From: Mariannaea sp. PMI_226
Lineage: Eukaryota > Ascomycota > Sordariomycetes > Hypocreales > Nectriaceae
Assembly: GCA_024336345.1 (NCBI GenBank)
Contig: JANFOG010000006.1
Span: forward strand, 806,001 to 870,000
Length of the DNA: 64,000 bases
Reading direction: 5' to 3'
Shown: one piece after another, positions 36,540 to 51,057 of the stretch
Numbering within the stretch: position 1 is the stretch's first letter
Layout: each line of letters opens with the position of its first letter
Made by a program: the position numbers and the translations under genes
Notes under the pieces: generated by a model
What the model saw: only the letters and a program-made list of their open reading frames with translations
Told to the model about the DNA's origin: nothing
Database searches by the model: none

Positions 36540-39500
36540 CTTTCTTGCTGTCAAGATTGACAATAGTGATGTCGGAGAGTTTCCCCAGAGACTACACAGG
36601 AAATATTCTTGTGAGAGAAGAGAGGCTCTTGGTGCTGGTGGTAGAAACTTGGTTGTTTGTTCAATCTGAGGGAAGTGAAATATGTAAGAATAGTCGAGGT
36701 GCCAATGTCAATGGGCAGATATAAGTGTCGAAGGAAAAAGTAGTCACAACTTTGTGGAGAGTTGCACTTCCTGATGAGAAGTTGAGAATGAGGCAGGGTC
36801 GATTGGAAGTTGAGATCTGGGGAGCGAGGCCGAACTACATATATCCGAATGGGATTTGCAAGGCCGCTTGATTTGCGACAAGGGTCAAATCTCTTAAGCC
36901 AATCGAGCGGTATCCTCGCAGATCCTCTCACAAAGACGGCGGGTCTGTTCTTGGAGCACTTCTATGAGCAGGCCCCGGGATAGCAAGAGAATGGTGAGCC
37001 AGGTCTCTCGTCATGATTCTGGCCTGGTCATGCTCCCCCACCCGGCGGAAAGAGTGAGAGGGGGTGCTTCAATTGGGGGGTGGGAAGGGGGGGTGGGATG
37101 GGATGCTCATCAGGTCCAGACGGCAATACAGGGGTGGGCATGGGAGTTTCTGGGTCACTGCAAGTTGATCAAAGGATGGGGGCAAGGGTGCCGCAAGTGG
37201 CTTCGCCCTAAGGGCATGGGGACACCACTTGCTGACCCATGTCACATCCTCTGTTTTTCTTTTGTGCCTGGCTGTGGGCTTGGGAGGTGTTTTATGTCGT
37301 TTTCTCGCCTTTTAGATGTTGTCCTTCCAGTTACCCAGGCCGGCGGGATGAGATAATCAGAGAATGCTAGACAATATTTCCCATTTCCTTGTAGATCTGC
37401 CTTATACCTCCTATAGCTTATTGATTTCGTCGACTTTCGATAAGCCAAGGCCATCCAAAGTCGGCCACCTGTTGGTGGATGCGAAGTAAGAATGAAACCC
37501 CATTGACCAGAGCTCAAACAGACACGATCCAGTGCCCCAATACCTTTTCTTTTGTGGCATTGCTTGGTCATAGTCCAGCAGTAGGTCTCATCTTTGGGTA
37601 TTCTTTCACTTCCAACTCAGACTTGAAGTTGACTTTAGACGTGGGTGTGCCATTCCGACGCGGGATCTCGACAAGGGTCCCAACACGCTAAAAAAAGGCG
37701 CCGCTGCTGGGAGAGCTTGGAGCTTGGGCGTGGTGGGGAGGCGTGAGAATTTGGGAGAGGCGTGGGCACAAAGCACAAAGCCGTGATGGTGATTGAGAGT
37801 CTTGCCGGGGTTATCCTTGGGTCCCTGGCATCCAATCTCAGAAAAAGTTTTTCTCCCGTCCTCGTCTTCTCTCAAGCCATTTGTTCAGCCCGGGCAGGAC
37901 CGGTGGTGGTTTGGCTTAGGCCCGGCTGTTGGTGCCGGTTATTCTTTCCGGACGGTGGCCTCCGCCAATCGTGGACGTAGCACACCCAGCACCGTTGGGA
38001 TGCGAGATCAAGGCCTGGCTCAGTTGGACCGTTTTGTCCTGTCTGGACGCGGTTGAAATGTCTTAGACCGACGCACCTTGGGAGATGCCATGTCTCACTT
38101 CTGTTCGGCGCCGAAGTAAATCAAGGTCGCGGCAGCTCAACGCCTCTGTGTCAATGGTTTCAGAAGGATGCCCCAATCAGCTAAACAATAGCGGCGAAGA
38201 CAACGCCGTCGTCAGCTGGCTTGGGCTCGCCTCCACCGTAAAAGCCCAGCCGACTTGGATCCGCTCGACGGCGCCGGGCCTTGGGGTTTGGCGCGTCCCC
38301 TCCGTCTTCCCAGAAGAAGACGGCGGCTTCCGCAGTGCAAAAAAGTCTTGCCCCAATGACCCCGTCACCTGGCCTGAATTGCTGAACTCCGTGCTATGCA
38401 ACTCTGTGCTGTCAGATATCGTAACTGTGCTATGGCGTCCCTGCGTAATGCTAGATCAAGCAGGACTTGTGCACCTGCGTAGGCTCCCTTGCGTACAAGT
38501 CAACCTCTGTCGCCTAAGTTCGGCCCTCCCGCATCCCCGATACAGACGGCTCGAGCCATCAGAAGCTCTTGGGCCCCTCGCAAACTCTGCTGGCTTCGTT
38601 TGCTAGTTGTTCTCCCATCGTGGCCAGGCGAGATCGACGTGTGCTAGGCCCTCAACCCATCTGTCCCGCCGAGGCGATGCCTGCCTCGGGCCCCTTCTGG
38701 AGTACTCTCCAGGTTGCGTCTCGAACCGAACCGAACCCTAACATTAACGGCTTGGTCCGGTACAAGGTGCAAGAGTCAACCGTTCATACACAGGACCAAT
38801 CCTGAACGTTGATCAACTCTGACTAGCGGGCGGCTCCGCAACTCTGAACTCACGTTTTTGTCTGAAGCAAGACATATGCCTATGACTCTAGCTCAGTCCC
38901 ATAAAGCTGATCAGACGGCCTCCTGCCTACACTGTAGCTCCAGGTGCCTGCCTACAGACAACGCCATGAACCACTCGGATCCCATAGCCAAGCACGGCAA
39001 ATTGCAATGTGTGGTTCCTGCTGCGAGTACTGCACGCTTTCCTCCAACCCCCATCTTGGCCAATTGTTCTTGGCGTGCCGACCTACTTGGGGTATATCGA
39101 TAATAAAGGTACATATCATACATTGAGGTTGAGAAAGCCAATGGAAGGGCATCCTGTACAAAGGAGGAAAACGGTGCGTGGTGCACGGTGCAACGTGATA
39201 CCTGGGCACAAGCTGGAAGGTGCAGACCGTTAAGGCTATCCCGTTATCCTTTTCCGATGCACCGTTGGCAATCGCGGCAAGAGGCGGGTACGTGCTTGCC
39301 CTTCAGATGTCCCTGGACCCTTCAAATAAACGCCGCCGCATACTAAACAAGGTAGGAAAGGTTCAACTGTGTAGACGGAGGAAAGTACCGTGAGGAAGGT
39401 TATGTTCAGTTTAGTACTAGCTTACTTTTCTCAATTGCTCGCGTCTCCATTCTTTGTTTCCTCACTCTGAAACCCTCCCGCCAACGGTTTGTGCTTTCTA

Positions 39501-42500
39501 ATACGCACTGCAATGAAGCCGGCAGATGAACACAGCACAATCGGTGCCCGTTCCTTACTTGCCCACCGTACCTACTTTCCATCAACCCGACTCGGCCACC
39601 CCAATTCAACCGCGGCCGATTTTAGAGACGCACTTCATATCCGGCCATCCCAATCACAATTCCAAACGGTGTTCCGGGGTCGGAAGTCTGTCAATGCACA
39701 TACAACCAGGTCAAGCCCGTAATCCAGTTGTTTGAGTCACCCTTTTCGCGGAGTCTTCTTGTCCGGTCAATACCCGGCGGACTTCAGCCTTTGCCTCTGT
39801 CACCTGTCTGTCATTTGCCTGCTGCCATTCACCATCCCTCCCCTCAGGGCAGGGCCATAACTGCATATCTTGCACGTCCAAATGGAGGATGGGGCTGTCC
39901 TTCTGACATGCCAGGGCAAGTAACAGCACTCCGACCCTCGTCTTCTCTCAGCGGATATGCTCCTCTCAGGTCTTCTGGTACCCATGAGGGTATAGATTCT
40001 CGTCGACGTGGGTGTGTGTGAGAATCAGCCACATAATTGCGTCCCCTCAAGGATTTTTGTTTGGGGGGAGAGTGTTTGCCCCTTGGAGATGAGGCTAGTG
40101 GCCAGGGGTTGACCCATTTTGCATGAGCAAGGATCATGCATCTGCGATTTGTTCAATCGCGAATTCAAGATGCCTTATTGTGCACCAAGTTGCGGACCAA
40201 TAATGTGACCTTGTCCTTCAGAGCACATACCGGCACTACACACGACGCACGCAATGTTACCTCCCACCAGTTCCCAATCACCATCACATTTTGATGGCTC
40301 CGACTCGCTGAAAGGTGTCCGTTGTCCTCGGAGGATGAAAAGGCGGGCACAGTAGCTGAAAAGCTTGGGACTGCGGCTTGCCAATGAGGAGCTCGGTATG
40401 AAGTGACTACCAGAATCAATCAAACCCATGGGACTTAGTGATACGGGGTCAGCGATGGCGACTTCTTTTATGCATTGCTTTGAGACAGCATATCTCTCTC
40501 CGTCTCAATATAAATGGACAACTTAGGGTAGGCTGCCTCCGGCAGTACTCCTCTACATCTTTTAGTTATGACACCGACAAAATACACATTGAGTGAGAGA
40601 TGATTCAAAGGCTTTATGAAACTCTTACTCGGGATGAAAGATTCTATCTGAAGTCAAATATAGACTTATTACTGATCGCGAGGTTACTATTGGCCACATG
40701 TGTGTTTTGAGAATTCGTCTTGAACTACTATTTTTGAGCCACTGCACAATAGCCATCTGCCCTGCACGTTTGCGCTCTGCCGTCCCCATCTTACCCCAAA
40801 CATGAATCTTTTCCGAGGCTGCGTCGTGTCTCACCCAGCTTCAGTAACACAAATGGGACACACTTTAGATACGAACGGAGCGCAGATCCCGCAAAGGCAG
40901 CTGAAATGAATACGTACATTGTCAGCAACATACTGTACGCAACGTCTACAGAGGAGCTTCTCGAATTCAATGGTCATGATACAGAGTAAGTAGGTGGATG
41001 ACTTCTCTTGGGCAACAGGGATGCTAGCAAGCAAGAGGCATGTTCCAACAACTGGTGTTCGCGATGGGAACGAACACCTCTCGCGCACTTTTCACTGCAG
41101 ATCTCACTACACATTCCTGTTATGGCCAAACTGCTTGTTTTTCAACAATGAGATGTGTCGTCTTTCCTCTTTCCTCTCAATCCGCTCCAAGATTCCGATT
41201 AAAAGGCGATTTGCTGTATCCGAAATTCTTCGGGGGGATCCCCAGATCGGAGGCAACCCCGGTCGCAACGTCTCAGTCCTCCAGCATCGTTATGGAATCA
41301 CGGGACACAGTTTCATTAACGACCCTCTGGACGTTCGTGCATTGTGGCCCATAACGGTGCACTCCAACAAGACGGTGTTGTTTTCTCAGTCGTCAGTTAG
41401 CGCGAGGAAAGATAGATTTTTATCGGCACACCCTGTTTTGACCAAGATTCAATGCCTGTTTGCCCTGAGGTCTGGCGACTTGTAATGGAGGGGGGGTGTC
41501 AATGTTCTTGCTAGCTAATGCCACCACCCTCCGTCGAAATGGGTTTATGCACCAGATATGACATATCACTTCAAATACATATGAAATCAGATTCATCACG
41601 GTCCCCGATTTCCACGACAAACAGACTCACGGGCAATCGAGCGTCTTCTCGCAAAAGGAGTGATATTTCCAACGATAAGGAGCTGGGCGCTGGGATCTTA
41701 GGGTGGCATCTTATGCACTTGAGTAAATACCAAATCCCAAGGTACCAAATTTCGATGCGAGGCTAGAGCCGAATGGAGAAGCTTGCTTTGCCCGAAGCAA
41801 AAGCTGCTGAAGAAGCTCCCGTCTCTTTGTCGGACTTTGTGCTCGCCTGGTAGGAGGGACCACTGGTGGCCACTGGTACCCGCACCGACTGGAAGGCGTC
41901 TCTAATAATAATACTGTGTTAGGTGGAGGAGTTACATTGCTCATTCCCTTAACCCGGATGAAATTGAATGAGGAGAGATCTGGCGAGATGGCAATCTCGC
42001 ATTCGCCGTTGATGGTCATTCCGATCTACTACCACATACGTAGTAACTATGTAATAGGCAGGTTTTTGAGATGGGAATCGAGGAGCATCTCAGAACCCGA
42101 TCTGTTGTCAACCTTGCCTCCGAATGGTTGGGACATTCATCAGTCTATCCGGTCTAGGCTTTCGGTGTTACATCCCAAAAGAAACTCATATCCTACTCCG
42201 TACAAGGAAACTAGAAGAGTTGGTGGGCGACCCAGCGCCGTGGTTGAGGCACTTGAGGCGCGCTGCAGCCGCCTCACGGAACACTGGCCGGCCTGTCAAA
42301 GCTGGCTGACCAGGTCACTTTCAGGCCAGCGCGGTGCGCCTTTTGGGCACAGGCATTTTCTCAGAAATAAGCGACTGGCTTTCATTGATGCGCAATAATC
42401 GGCACTAGGGCAAATGCCGAACATAAAATTTCCAGCATAAGGTAGCCTTTTACGTCGGCGTGAACGGGTCAAGCTGGCGCAAAAAGGAGCCAGTGGGAAC

Positions 42501-43000
42501 CAAGCTGCATAACGTTCTCTCCAATTTTAGGTCGAACACAGCAGGAGACTGGAGACAAACCAGGGCGAACGCCCTGTGTGGGAGAATTGTGATGAGAGGC
42601 GTCTCATGTGGTAATTGCCAAATTTGGGCAAACAAAGTGGGAGAGGTGGCAGAGGTGGCAGAGGTCGAACAGGGGTATGAACCAAGCCTTGGTCCAGCCC
42701 CAGACCAGGGGATGCCACCATGACGACAGGGGCAGGTAATGAGTGAGCAGGGGTCCGCGGAGGTTAAACGCCTTCGTCCCTGACTGCCGCGAATCTCCCA
42801 GTGCGACTGTGCTGCGTGCGCCTCGGCGGGAAGACCAGGGTAGATGGGTGTCAAGGGCCTCTCAAACGCTGGCGACACGAAAAAAAGACAACAACATTGG
42901 GGCAGATCTCGATGTGCCGGTCAGCGTGCTGATACAAAAAGTTTATGAGAGACGAAAACGAACTGCACAGCTTGAACACCATGCTTGTCATCAATGCTGG
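36540..43000. other. Gene-poor region, proximal part (upstream of zinc-finger gene)
   Basis: The first few hundred bases should be the leader and promoter of the minus-strand zinc-finger gene. Many short frames exist on both strands, the longest about 170 codons at 38085-38606 and 40994-41485, but none has motifs or coherent introns. A G-rich run lies at 37075-37102. No gene is claimed. Confidence 0.45.
37075..37102 (+). repeat. G-rich tract
   Basis: Four or more G runs of three to seven bases with one- or two-base spacers on the plus strand, capable in principle of forming a G-quadruplex. Confidence 0.7.
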
Positions 43001-44390
43001 GTTTGATTGACCGGGAGGCATGGAGGCGGTCGGGACTCTGGAGCGCGCGCTCATTCAACTGCCCATGATCCCCTCCCCCCAGGGTGCTCGTAATTCCAAT
43101 CACAACAATAGTTTGCTCCAAGGTAGCTGGGCAGCTGAGGTTGAGATGGGAAGACTTTTCGATATCAGGTGGCTATAAGGGAATGAAACCACTTTTCTCG
43201 GGAAGAAAGAGATGTTTGCTCACCAGCACACGTACACCTAAAGCCCCAGGTGTGAACTGTCAGGCTGGTGGCCAGAACTGTTCAATGTACTGTGTAGAGT
43301 GCCGCAAAACCAGCCTAGTGACCAGCCAAGCCCTAGTCACCTTGGGCAAAGTTCCCAAAGGTTTGGATGAGTAGGGCGATCCCCCGACTGATTGGATGTC
43401 CCACCTGGGTGGGCAACCAGGTACATGGATCCAGACTGTTGGAGACAGACCCTTGGAAATGAGAATCCCATGTCTTCCCTCCATTTCCGGACCACGATGA
43501 GATGATTGTGCCTGGATTGCAAAATTTTCTGCTCTTTTTCAGGCGGTGATATAGCAGAGACACAGTCTTATTCTTTTTGTCCCATCATCAATGGAGTAGC
43601 CAGCCACGAGACACCATCGGAAGCATGGCAAGAAAAAAAAAAGGTGGTAGACAGGGGGCCTCTTGATCCCAGGGTCGCCGGTGGGCTCCGGTGGATGAAT
43701 GCTCCGGGGCTACGGGGCACATACGGGGACGTCGGCAGCCGGAGACGGACGAAGGCAGCAAACCTCCGGGATTTTGCCAGAAAACCGCCAGACTGTTATT
43801 GAAACCATAGTGATTGGCCGTGTTCCTCGGGAATCGTTTGACCCGCACGCATCGCGGCGTTTGAATTTCTTGTTAGTTCTAAAAAAAATTATTCTCGGTC
43901 ATTTGCTGCCGACGAACGGCTAGCCCTTCGTGAGAGCTGAGGAAAGGTGGTTCGGTTCAAGTTCGATTTTTCATGACACCATTATTCGTCCCAGCCCGAA
44001 TGCGAGACGGGCGTCAAAATTTTCGAGAATACAAAAATACAATAAAATGAAGGCCATAAAAGGGCACGTGATACGGCAGTTTGGAGTTTAGTCAATGGAT
44101 AAAGAGGACCTATGGGGTTACTGGTGTTGCAGAAGGTGGCCCGATGCCGATGAGAACCCGGGGGACAAGCCGTTTCATTCCTTCAAAATGACTCGGCTAG
44201 CGGGAATTGCAGGATGCGAACTCAAAGGTGTAGTCTGGTGGGACTACGGCACCGGGCAGGACGGCCATTGGGGAAGTTCACGGGTTGGTGATGCACCAAC
44301 AGACCGTCCTACGAGGCATTGCATGTACGATACCAACAGAGGCGTCCCGAAGACCACGCGATTCCTCAGGCATAGTTTTCGTGTCGAAGT

Positions 44391-44455
44391 GAGGGGGGGG
44401 AGGGGGAATAACCCGGCCACGGGTAAAATTGGGAATGGGGAAGGGTGGGGAGGGT
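44391..44455 (+). repeat. Two adjacent G-rich tracts
   Basis: G runs at 44391-44406 and 44431-44455 on the plus strand, interrupted by a short AT-containing spacer. Confidence 0.7.
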
Positions 44456-45285
44456 GTGAAGAGGGAGATACCTGTTGACCGGTTGGATAGAGGAGGTGGC
44501 CTCGTTTGTGTAGGACTCGGTGGTGGGATGGATGAATGGATGGATGGACCCCCAACAAGTTTGTTGAGTGACATGAGCTTTTTGTGCAGACAAGAGAGAA
44601 TTGCGTGGGATGAGAGGAGGATGAGAAGAAATGAAGTGAGCCACTCGCTGCACCAAGGGAAGAGAGTGCAGCCTGTTGATTTGCCGACTAGAAATGCCAT
44701 ACCATGCCAGGCAAATGTGATGCAATGCGGCCTATACATGTGGGCTTTGTTACGACCTGCATTTCTCGCATGCAAGCCGACTTACAACAAGAGAAACACT
44801 CATTAAAAATAAGAATAAAATAGTTCCGAGGAGTAGCTCCAAGCAGAAAAGTTCTCCAACCAACATTACCGCTTCTGGCCTTACATTCCTGTCAAAGGAA
44901 ATTGATTTATATTAAAAAAAACCCGAAGTACGAATACGTAGCGGCACAAAAAAAAAACATGCGACATGTATGATCAGAGATGCCTTTGACGGTATGGAGA
45001 AATTCTCCGGCTCAGCATGGAACAGCCGTCTTAACTATCGTCCGCCTCTCCACAATAACAACATTCATTACCGAGGGCCTCTGTGTGTTCACTCACAAGC
45101 AAAAGCCAGTGCCGAATGAAGTCGCCAATCCCCCAACCTGCTGTTTCACTATCATGCTCAAAAAGTGACGATCACTGATGCGATTGATTGCCTCCCACAT
45201 AATTACCCTTGTCCGCGTCTGGGTCATGTGGAGGATGACACCACGGGTCCCGACAAAGGTAGACGAGAGCAAAATCAGAAGAAGT

Positions 45286-45303
45286 AAAAAAAAAAAAAAA
45301 AAA
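45286..45303. repeat. Poly-A tract (18 bases)
   Basis: Uninterrupted A run on the plus strand within the gene-poor region. Confidence 0.9.
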
Positions 45304-45876
45304 GATCAAGCAAGCAAAGGAAGGAAGAGAAACATTCCGAACTTTCTCCCTCTTCACCAGATATCCACGGCTGGAAGCCACACCCTGCCCTTGGGGTGCC
45401 TGTGGATGTCATGTTGGTAGGGCACAAGGCCGTATTGCCAGGACAGGGCTGCGAGCTCAGAAAAGGGTCCTGCATCCACCCTCGCTGCAAGTTGCGTCCA
45501 TCTTATGCCCGCCAACACCCGAAGCTATCAGCCGCACAATATACAGGGCAATGCTTCATGCTCCATCAGACTTGGTTATAGACTCGACCTTCAATTCCCT
45601 TAATTACTCCATACGGGGTCCAATATTAGGTCTGCAAATACTTTCGTGCAAGGGCGTGACTTCACGGGGATAATGATATTCCCACCTGGGTCCCCCGGCC
45701 CTTGCATTATCAAGGTACATGACCACCAGAGTCAGCACCTAGAGTAATTAAGGTAATTATGTCCATCTTATTCTCAGGAAAGCCTTGCGGTTGTCAGACT
45801 CCACTTCTTATTCCCATGGATGCTTTCATCAAATTACTTGCTTTTTTCCTAGTATCTGTCTCCTGTCACTTTTTTT

Positions 45877-45913
45877 GGGTGGGGAGTGGAGGGGAGGGGA
45901 GGGGAGGGGGGAG
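45877..45913 (+). repeat. GGGGA repeat with G-quadruplex potential
   Basis: Consecutive GGGGA units flanked by other G runs on the plus strand. With at least five runs of four or more G separated by single A bases, this is the strongest G-quadruplex candidate in the window. Confidence 0.85.
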
Positions 45914-47342
45914 TTTCCAGTCGCCTTTCCTTTCTTTTTTCCACCCGTTACTATTCCTTACCATTTTCGTCCTTTCATTATCCTAGTCCTTGTTGACTAG
46001 TAGGGTATTATTCTTTTATTTTTATGAAAAGAAAAGAAAAGAGAAAACAAAACCTGGGCTGATCCGCGGGGGTGCCGGTCGTCGCCCGAATCTTGGAATT
46101 TGCTGGAAACCTTTGACGCAAGGGCCATGCAGGGGAAGGAGGTTGAAGCAGGAACGCCTGCCTCATGCTTAGCCCCTTGTATCTCTTCTCGTTGGTCAAT
46201 GATGAGTGGCTTGCACCACGGACGGTTTGAGGCCGTTGGTTGGAGCGGGTGGTGTAAGGGAAGTGCCCGGCAGTTGGGATTTCATTAAGTAAAAAAAAAA
46301 CCTGACAAAAATGCAGCAAAAAAACGTCATTAAAAAAAAAATCAAAGTTCTCATTTTATATACGTATAAAACTCAGTTGGACCACACAGGATCCAGTTTG
46401 CGGAGTATCATTCTGGCTCTCGGGCCCGACCGAAATATCACACTGCCTGGGTACGGCTTGGGTACTGCCTGGGTGCAGCCTGTACACGGTACTTATTTCC
46501 TTTTTGCCCATGTGTGTCCCATGTGCTATCCCCATCCTCAGCATGGTGCTGGGAAGATTGAGGCACCAGGACTGAAGGGGGCGGGAATATCAAGAGAATA
46601 GCAAAAGAAGCAAAGTTCCTCCCCTTCCTTTTCAGCCCCAAATGCACCCCTGGTCTGATCTTCCGATCAACACTAGAAAAAATAAAAAAAATACACTGCT
46701 TCGTACACTCATCCATATGCAAATAAACCAACCCCCCCTTCCTCTCCCCTTCCTTCCACAATGCAATTGTCATGTACAGGGTAACACTCCATAATGACGA
46801 TGGGGTTATGCAAGGTACCGCGACAGACAGAGCAGATAGATGGACCCTGGATGGGCGAGACCGGCCCGTGGAGCAGACTCGGCTCGCAGCAAAGGTCAGA
46901 CGAGCCTGACACTGGCGGGCAAGGAGAGGAGGATCATACCGAGGGTATAGGCTTACCAACTGTGAGTCGGACAATGTGAAAAAATTCATTCGCCCCAGTC
47001 TCTGGACCATGGCTGCTGGAGGCTTGCAATGGCACACCTTACGGCATCGGCCGCTGCGTCCTGTCAGTCGATCCAGTCCTCAATGACCTTTGTACGATTT
47101 CTATAATTATGTTTCTACTCTACTTCTTCCTTCTTCTTTCATACTTACCTTCGAATTGCTTCTAGCTGTCTTGTTATTTCTCCCCTACTGATGATTTCTG
47201 CCCAGCATCGATTCAGTACCACCAACCATGCATCATCAGACACATAACGGGTTTAGTGCGCGACTAGATATTCAAAGTTGCTAACAGAACGCGGGATGGC
47301 AGAGAAGCATTTCTGCAGTGTTCCATCGAGTGCGACGGTTTC

Positions 47343-47362
47343 TTTTTTTTTTTTTTTTTTTT
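47343..47362. repeat. Poly-T tract (20 bases)
   Basis: Uninterrupted T run on the plus strand. It inflates Phe- and Lys-rich frames in its vicinity. Confidence 0.9.
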
Positions 47363-47745
47363 GTTGTGTTGTCCATCTAAACGGTGCCCGTGCTAACCTT
47401 GGAGTTGATCCAGCCGAACGGACGCTTTGCCCTTTTCTTACCGTTTGCCGCCGTTGCCCGCAATGACGATTTCGCTCGACGGTCCGTACCTTGTCCGTCC
47501 GGGCAAGGGACGCGGAGTGGACGACCCGTCCCGTCGGCCCATGGCTGTCAACTTCGCTGGCCCAAGTGCTGGCTTTCCTCCTAGTCAGACACAGGAAACT
47601 TTGGCCGTCAGTGCGGTTGCGGTTAGTAGTAAAAAAAAATGACGCGGCGTTGGAATGGTCTGTGAGCAAAGGACAGATGCTGGCCCTGGCGGTTCCGGGG
47701 AAGCGAGAATACCGCGACACTGGTCATTGGGACAGAAATTTGCTT

Positions 47746-47774
47746 GGGGGGGGAGGGAAGGGAAAGGGAGGGGG
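47746..47774 (+). repeat. G-rich tract
   Basis: Runs of three to eight G separated by one to three A on the plus strand. Confidence 0.75.
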
Positions 47775-50200
47775 TAGAAGAGAGGCGATAGCGAAAGGGG
47801 GGAAACCAGGATTCCAAGCCGTTGGGCACGCTGTGGCATCGCTTCAAAGAGACGGGGGGAAAAGACGTGATGTCGACTACAGCAAGAAGGCGAACGGCAA
47901 GACTTCCAGTTTGCTGGACGTGCTTCGTGTATATGCACGCTTACACTACAATCATGGCCGATAGCGCCGGCGTTCGACTTTCTAGTGCCTCGCCGTTCAC
48001 AACTTCCCCCCGTGGGAAGCGGCTTATTCAAGACTAGAGGGCGAATAACGGAGCACAAAAGCACACATGGCGAGGCAACAAATGGCTTGCGTCAATGAGA
48101 GTTCTTGTCTCCCACGTCCCGCTAACAGTTGCTGTTCCAAGAACAATCCAGGGAGGTTCCTGTCCAACCAGATATCGCCTCGAGGATCCGCGCCTCAAGG
48201 ATCATGTATCATGTGGGGAAGAGAGAAACCTGGCAACTGGTAACAAGCGAGTTCCCGTCCCTTTGGGGCGGATGCAAATGTCCCTTACTGAAGCCCTCAC
48301 AAGCAACTTACTGCTAGGGTGGGATGGCTTCTTGACGGATTACGCCCACGAAGCAGGGTATAATTCCGTACCCTTACCAAAATGCCAGGTGTAGCGTCTC
48401 CTGGTGGACGGCGAAGCAGTGCAGCCTAGTCTTGAGCTGGGCAACGGTCAATGGCTGAGCCAGATACCTGGGCCGAACTGGAGCCCTTTGAGATTGTTCA
48501 TTGGGAGCGTCGGAGAGGTGGAAAAAAGCCCCCCCCAAAAAAACCAGGGTCATAGTGGGTGGCCGAGGCCGCTCTTGGGTCAGTGCTTTTCGTGTCCGCA
48601 TCCCTGGGTCTTGGGTCATGTCTCCATCAACGTTTTCCCTTTCCCCCTCCCCAAGCAGTCACGAATCCCAGGCTGGAAGCTATGCTAAAGTTATGATGAG
48701 CGGGGGGTTCGTAACGATCTCTTTGTCCTATTTGCACCGCTCTGCGGCCGACCCGCTTCCCGACCCGACTGCAGGGTAACATCCCATCCCCTTCGCCAAA
48801 GGGCCCAATGAAGATGCTGACGGGGTATGAAAAACATCTCCATTCGTAGGGGGGGGAGTCAAGCGAGTTTCCCAATAAACGGGTTACGTTTATCCCGGTT
48901 TAGTGGCCATCTAGATGCCTTGTTTGCCTATCAGCACAACATCAACTGTACTTTGTAGTGCGTATGGAGTATATATATTATGATGCACTTTTTATTTTAT
49001 CTCATACGTGGTTAGTTTGTGTGGACATTCTGTCTCCACCTTGAAACAAGGCGGGATGCGTTCATCATAAATTAATATGTCATTACTGTGTAATCAATGA
49101 CTAGTACATAGTAAATTAACTAGAGTGGGAGACCTGGCAAGCCTATCATTTGCCTTTTTTTTTTTTAATTCCTTTTTTATTTCCTTTTAATGAGGAGGGA
49201 GAAAACCGGCAGAGGGAACGGGTTGCCAGTAAACACTGTTACTACCATTATTTTGAGTGGGTGGTCAATGAACAGGAGGGGGAACAACACGCCTTGCAAT
49301 ATCATGTACATACGCGGCCAAGCTTGCGAACAAAACGGCTTAGGATTTTATTTAGCAACTAAATCTATGCGTGTACGTAACGAAAGACGGATGGGAAACG
49401 TCCCGAATGGACTATTGACTCGACTTTGCCCTACGGATTAAAGGGGGATGGGGGTACGCGTGTATTTGACGCCACGTTTTTTTCCATACCCTGCCCATCA
49501 CCTATTACTTGGTTAGATACTGGGCAAGGGAGGGTTAGGAAAAAGATGGGGGTCATCCTTCCTTGTTGTTGTCTCTCCATGGGGGGACAGGCAATGAGAA
49601 AACAAAGTGTGTCGCAAGCTTTGGGGGTGCGTAGAGTACGATTTACTAGTCGAATGGGACATACGAAGAAGATGAGAGAGACGGATAAGATTTTTTTTTA
49701 ATTCCTTTCCCTTCCTATTACATAGCTCGGTAATCTGTACATGTAGTAGCTCCAATGACTATCCAAGTCCAGGTGGCATAGTGCTGATGTGATAAGAAGA
49801 CAGATTGAAAGTTGAAGACTGCACTGGGTAACGGCAACTTCCATATGCCTCCACCCTTGGTTGAACACCAGCCCCTGTCGATGATGATGGCATTTCTGGT
49901 CTCTGATCATCATTTCGCAGCCTACGTAATACAATGAATGTCCATGTGCTGGAATCGCATCGTTATCTTCGCGCCTCATTCTTTTTGTTTGCCCTGTCTG
50001 GCGATCTTCCGCCTCGCCTTTTCCCTCCCGCCTCACCTTGCTTTGTGTGCTCCCGTGTGCTTTTGGCTCAAACAAGCCCCTGTATTCGGAACCCAGATTC
50101 CTGGGAGGACCGTCTGAGATCTTCATCCAGGTTTGCCCCGTTGGGTCACCGTATGTAACCCTGCCGGGAGCAGCTTACCAGATGCACGGATTCAGCTACC

Positions 50201-50229
50201 GGGGGAAAAGGGGGAGGGGGGAGGGGGGG
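50201..50229 (+). repeat. G-rich tract
   Basis: Four G runs of five to seven bases separated by single or four A bases on the plus strand. Confidence 0.75.
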
Positions 50230-51036
50230 AAATCCTATGTCAGAAAGAAGAGGGGGAGGAAAGATTGGCTTGTTATCCCTCACTTTACTATTTACCAAAC
50301 CCTGTAAGTAAGCCAACTACTGTATGTTATCAACCAACGCATGAATACACTGCATCGTATCAAGCAGTCACTGTGCACCTCGTTATCTCTACCCGTTTTG
50401 CTATGGACTGGTGGTACCTTGCGATCCAACCGTATCCAACCGTGAATTAAGCCAACCAACCAATCAAGCATTAGTTACTCAGTAGAGACGGGCTGCGGAA
50501 GCCCGGCTTTTGGTCCGGGGGGCTCTGGTTGCCGTCCGCCGTTGTTGTCTCAGTCCAAGACATTTACAAAAGAGGGGAGAAAAATGAAATAAAGAAAAAA
50601 ACGTATCCCGCATTTTAACTTGCTGAGGCTTTTGTTGCCCGCGTGTTTAAGAGCGACCACAGGATCGAGGCAAGGGAGAATTAGTCTGTGTGCAAGAGGT
50701 CGGTGCAAACCAAACATGATGTGCCTTTGCAAGGGGGGGTTCGGACAGGCGTGTGAGCCATGAGCGATCAATCTTGCGTCGGAGTCAAAGCTGCCGGTTT
50801 GCACCACCAGGCCGCTTACGCAGCGACCTCAGGCTGGCCTGGCCTGTGGCGTGTGGTAAAGTACGAATGCAAATACCAGCTCGGGTCCACCTAGTTTGCT
50901 TTGTGAATAAGAAGTCTAAACGAGGGGAAAGGCAGATGCCGTTTTCTTCGGCGACAGTGCGGGCGGGGATCGGAGTTAGGATGAGATAGCGACCAGGCAG
51001 GATCTTGGAGTGAGGGGGAAAGGGGGGGGTGGTTGG

Positions 51037-51057
51037 GTGTGTGTGTGTGTGTGTGTG
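51037..51057. repeat. TG dinucleotide microsatellite
   Basis: Ten and a half GT units following a G-rich stretch. Confidence 0.9.

Noticed and set aside
40994..41485. 163-codon plus-strand frame
   Set aside because: No motif, no codon-use similarity with the genes in the window as far as can be judged by eye, and competing frames overlap it.
42180..42250. Stretch resembling the 3' half of 5S rRNA (GTTGGTGGGCGACC)
   Set aside because: The similarity is limited to about 20 bases, and the conserved 5' half and internal promoter are missing.
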